19,139 nucleotides of DNA, from assembly GCA_947595415.1 (NCBI GenBank), contig CANQER010000003.1, positions 1 through 19,139 of the forward strand, in the 5' to 3' direction. Below are positions 19,112 to 19,139 of the stretch, one piece after another. The DNA comes from an uncultured Bacilli bacterium. GTDB taxonomy: Bacteria; Bacillota_I; Bacilli_A; RF39; UBA660. A model generated the notes under the pieces. It was not told where the DNA came from. It saw only the letters and a list, made by a program, of their open reading frames with translations, and did not search any database. Position 1 is the stretch's first letter, and the number at the start of each line of letters is the position of its first letter. Made by a program: the position numbers and the translations under genes.

Positions 19112-19139
19112 ATGTTAGCAAATAGCAAATGGGGGGGGT
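19112..19139 (+). CDS. Start of the next gene, cut by the window end
   Basis: ATGGAGGAATGG followed by ATG at 19112 opens a frame reading MLANSKWGG before the window ends. The same ATGGAGG ribosome site precedes the pilin gene, so it may belong to the same pilus unit. Nothing can be said about the product. The last bases include a run of eight G's (19131-19138), striking in such AT-rich DNA. Confidence 0.45.

Noticed and set aside
1-19139. CRISPR array, tRNA, rRNA, insertion sequence or prophage genes
   Set aside because: No regularly spaced repeats, no tRNA-like cloverleaf, no transposase or integrase and no phage proteins were seen when reading through both strands.

Overview
The window is about 19 kb of very AT-rich DNA using the standard code (TGA is a stop after mreC and spoIVFB; Trp is TGG). 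It is dense in endospore-formation genes in Bacillus-like order: sigG-ylmC, yabG-veg-spoVG, yabP-yabQ-divIC, a two-gene coat operon, a SpoIIB-like gene, and spoIVFA-spoIVFB. The host is therefore almost certainly a spore-forming low-GC Firmicute, probably an uncultured gut-type Bacilli/Erysipelotrichia-like lineage with a compact genome. The lineage is an inference; no rRNA gene is present to fix it.

Layout. 1-573: end of sigG, then ylmC. 619-3157: a GT4 glycolipid glycosyltransferase facing a lipoprotein polysaccharide deacetylase and a small membrane protein. 3248-5658: yabG, veg, spoVG, yabP, yabQ and divIC, a condensed version of the Bacillus region. 5668-6213: a LemA-family protein on the minus strand. 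6349-8035: two tandem paralogous membrane-anchored extracellular proteins with duplicated promoter and leader. 8077-8590: coat operon, minus strand. 8720-12568: SpoIIB-like, radC, mreC, mreD, spoIVFA, spoIVFB, which is the Bacillus spoIIB-to-obg neighbourhood without maf, mreB and minCD. 12546-13574: L21 leader, rplU, prp, rpmA. 13575-17122: an accessory block between rpmA and obgE holding a 12-codon Trp-containing mini-gene, a degenerate CPBP-type membrane protein, a 46-aa membrane peptide, a lipoprotein, and a secreted FN3-repeat protein behind a MerR-like operator. 17191-18462: obgE. 18467-18781: a DUF192 protein. 18877-end: a Flp-type pilin and the start of the next gene.

How the genes work together. 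SigG, YabG, YabP/YabQ, the coat proteins and SpoIVFA/FB act at successive stages of sporulation. MreC/MreD, DivIC and the deacetylase act on the cell wall. Prp removes the N-terminal extension of L27 encoded by the next gene, and the expected cleavage sequence is visible.

The most unusual signal is in gene starts rather than in one protein. Ten genes share a compact module: a -10 box, a 6-7 base gap, GGTGAT (or the variant GGTGTT), 3-4 bases, then ATG. If transcription starts where expected, these messages have leaders of only about 9-10 nt, made almost entirely of the ribosome-binding site. Most other promoters are extended -10 (TGn) with 17-18 base spacers. Every stretch longer than about 100 bases without a large gene is described below; no CRISPR array, tRNA, rRNA or insertion sequence was seen.
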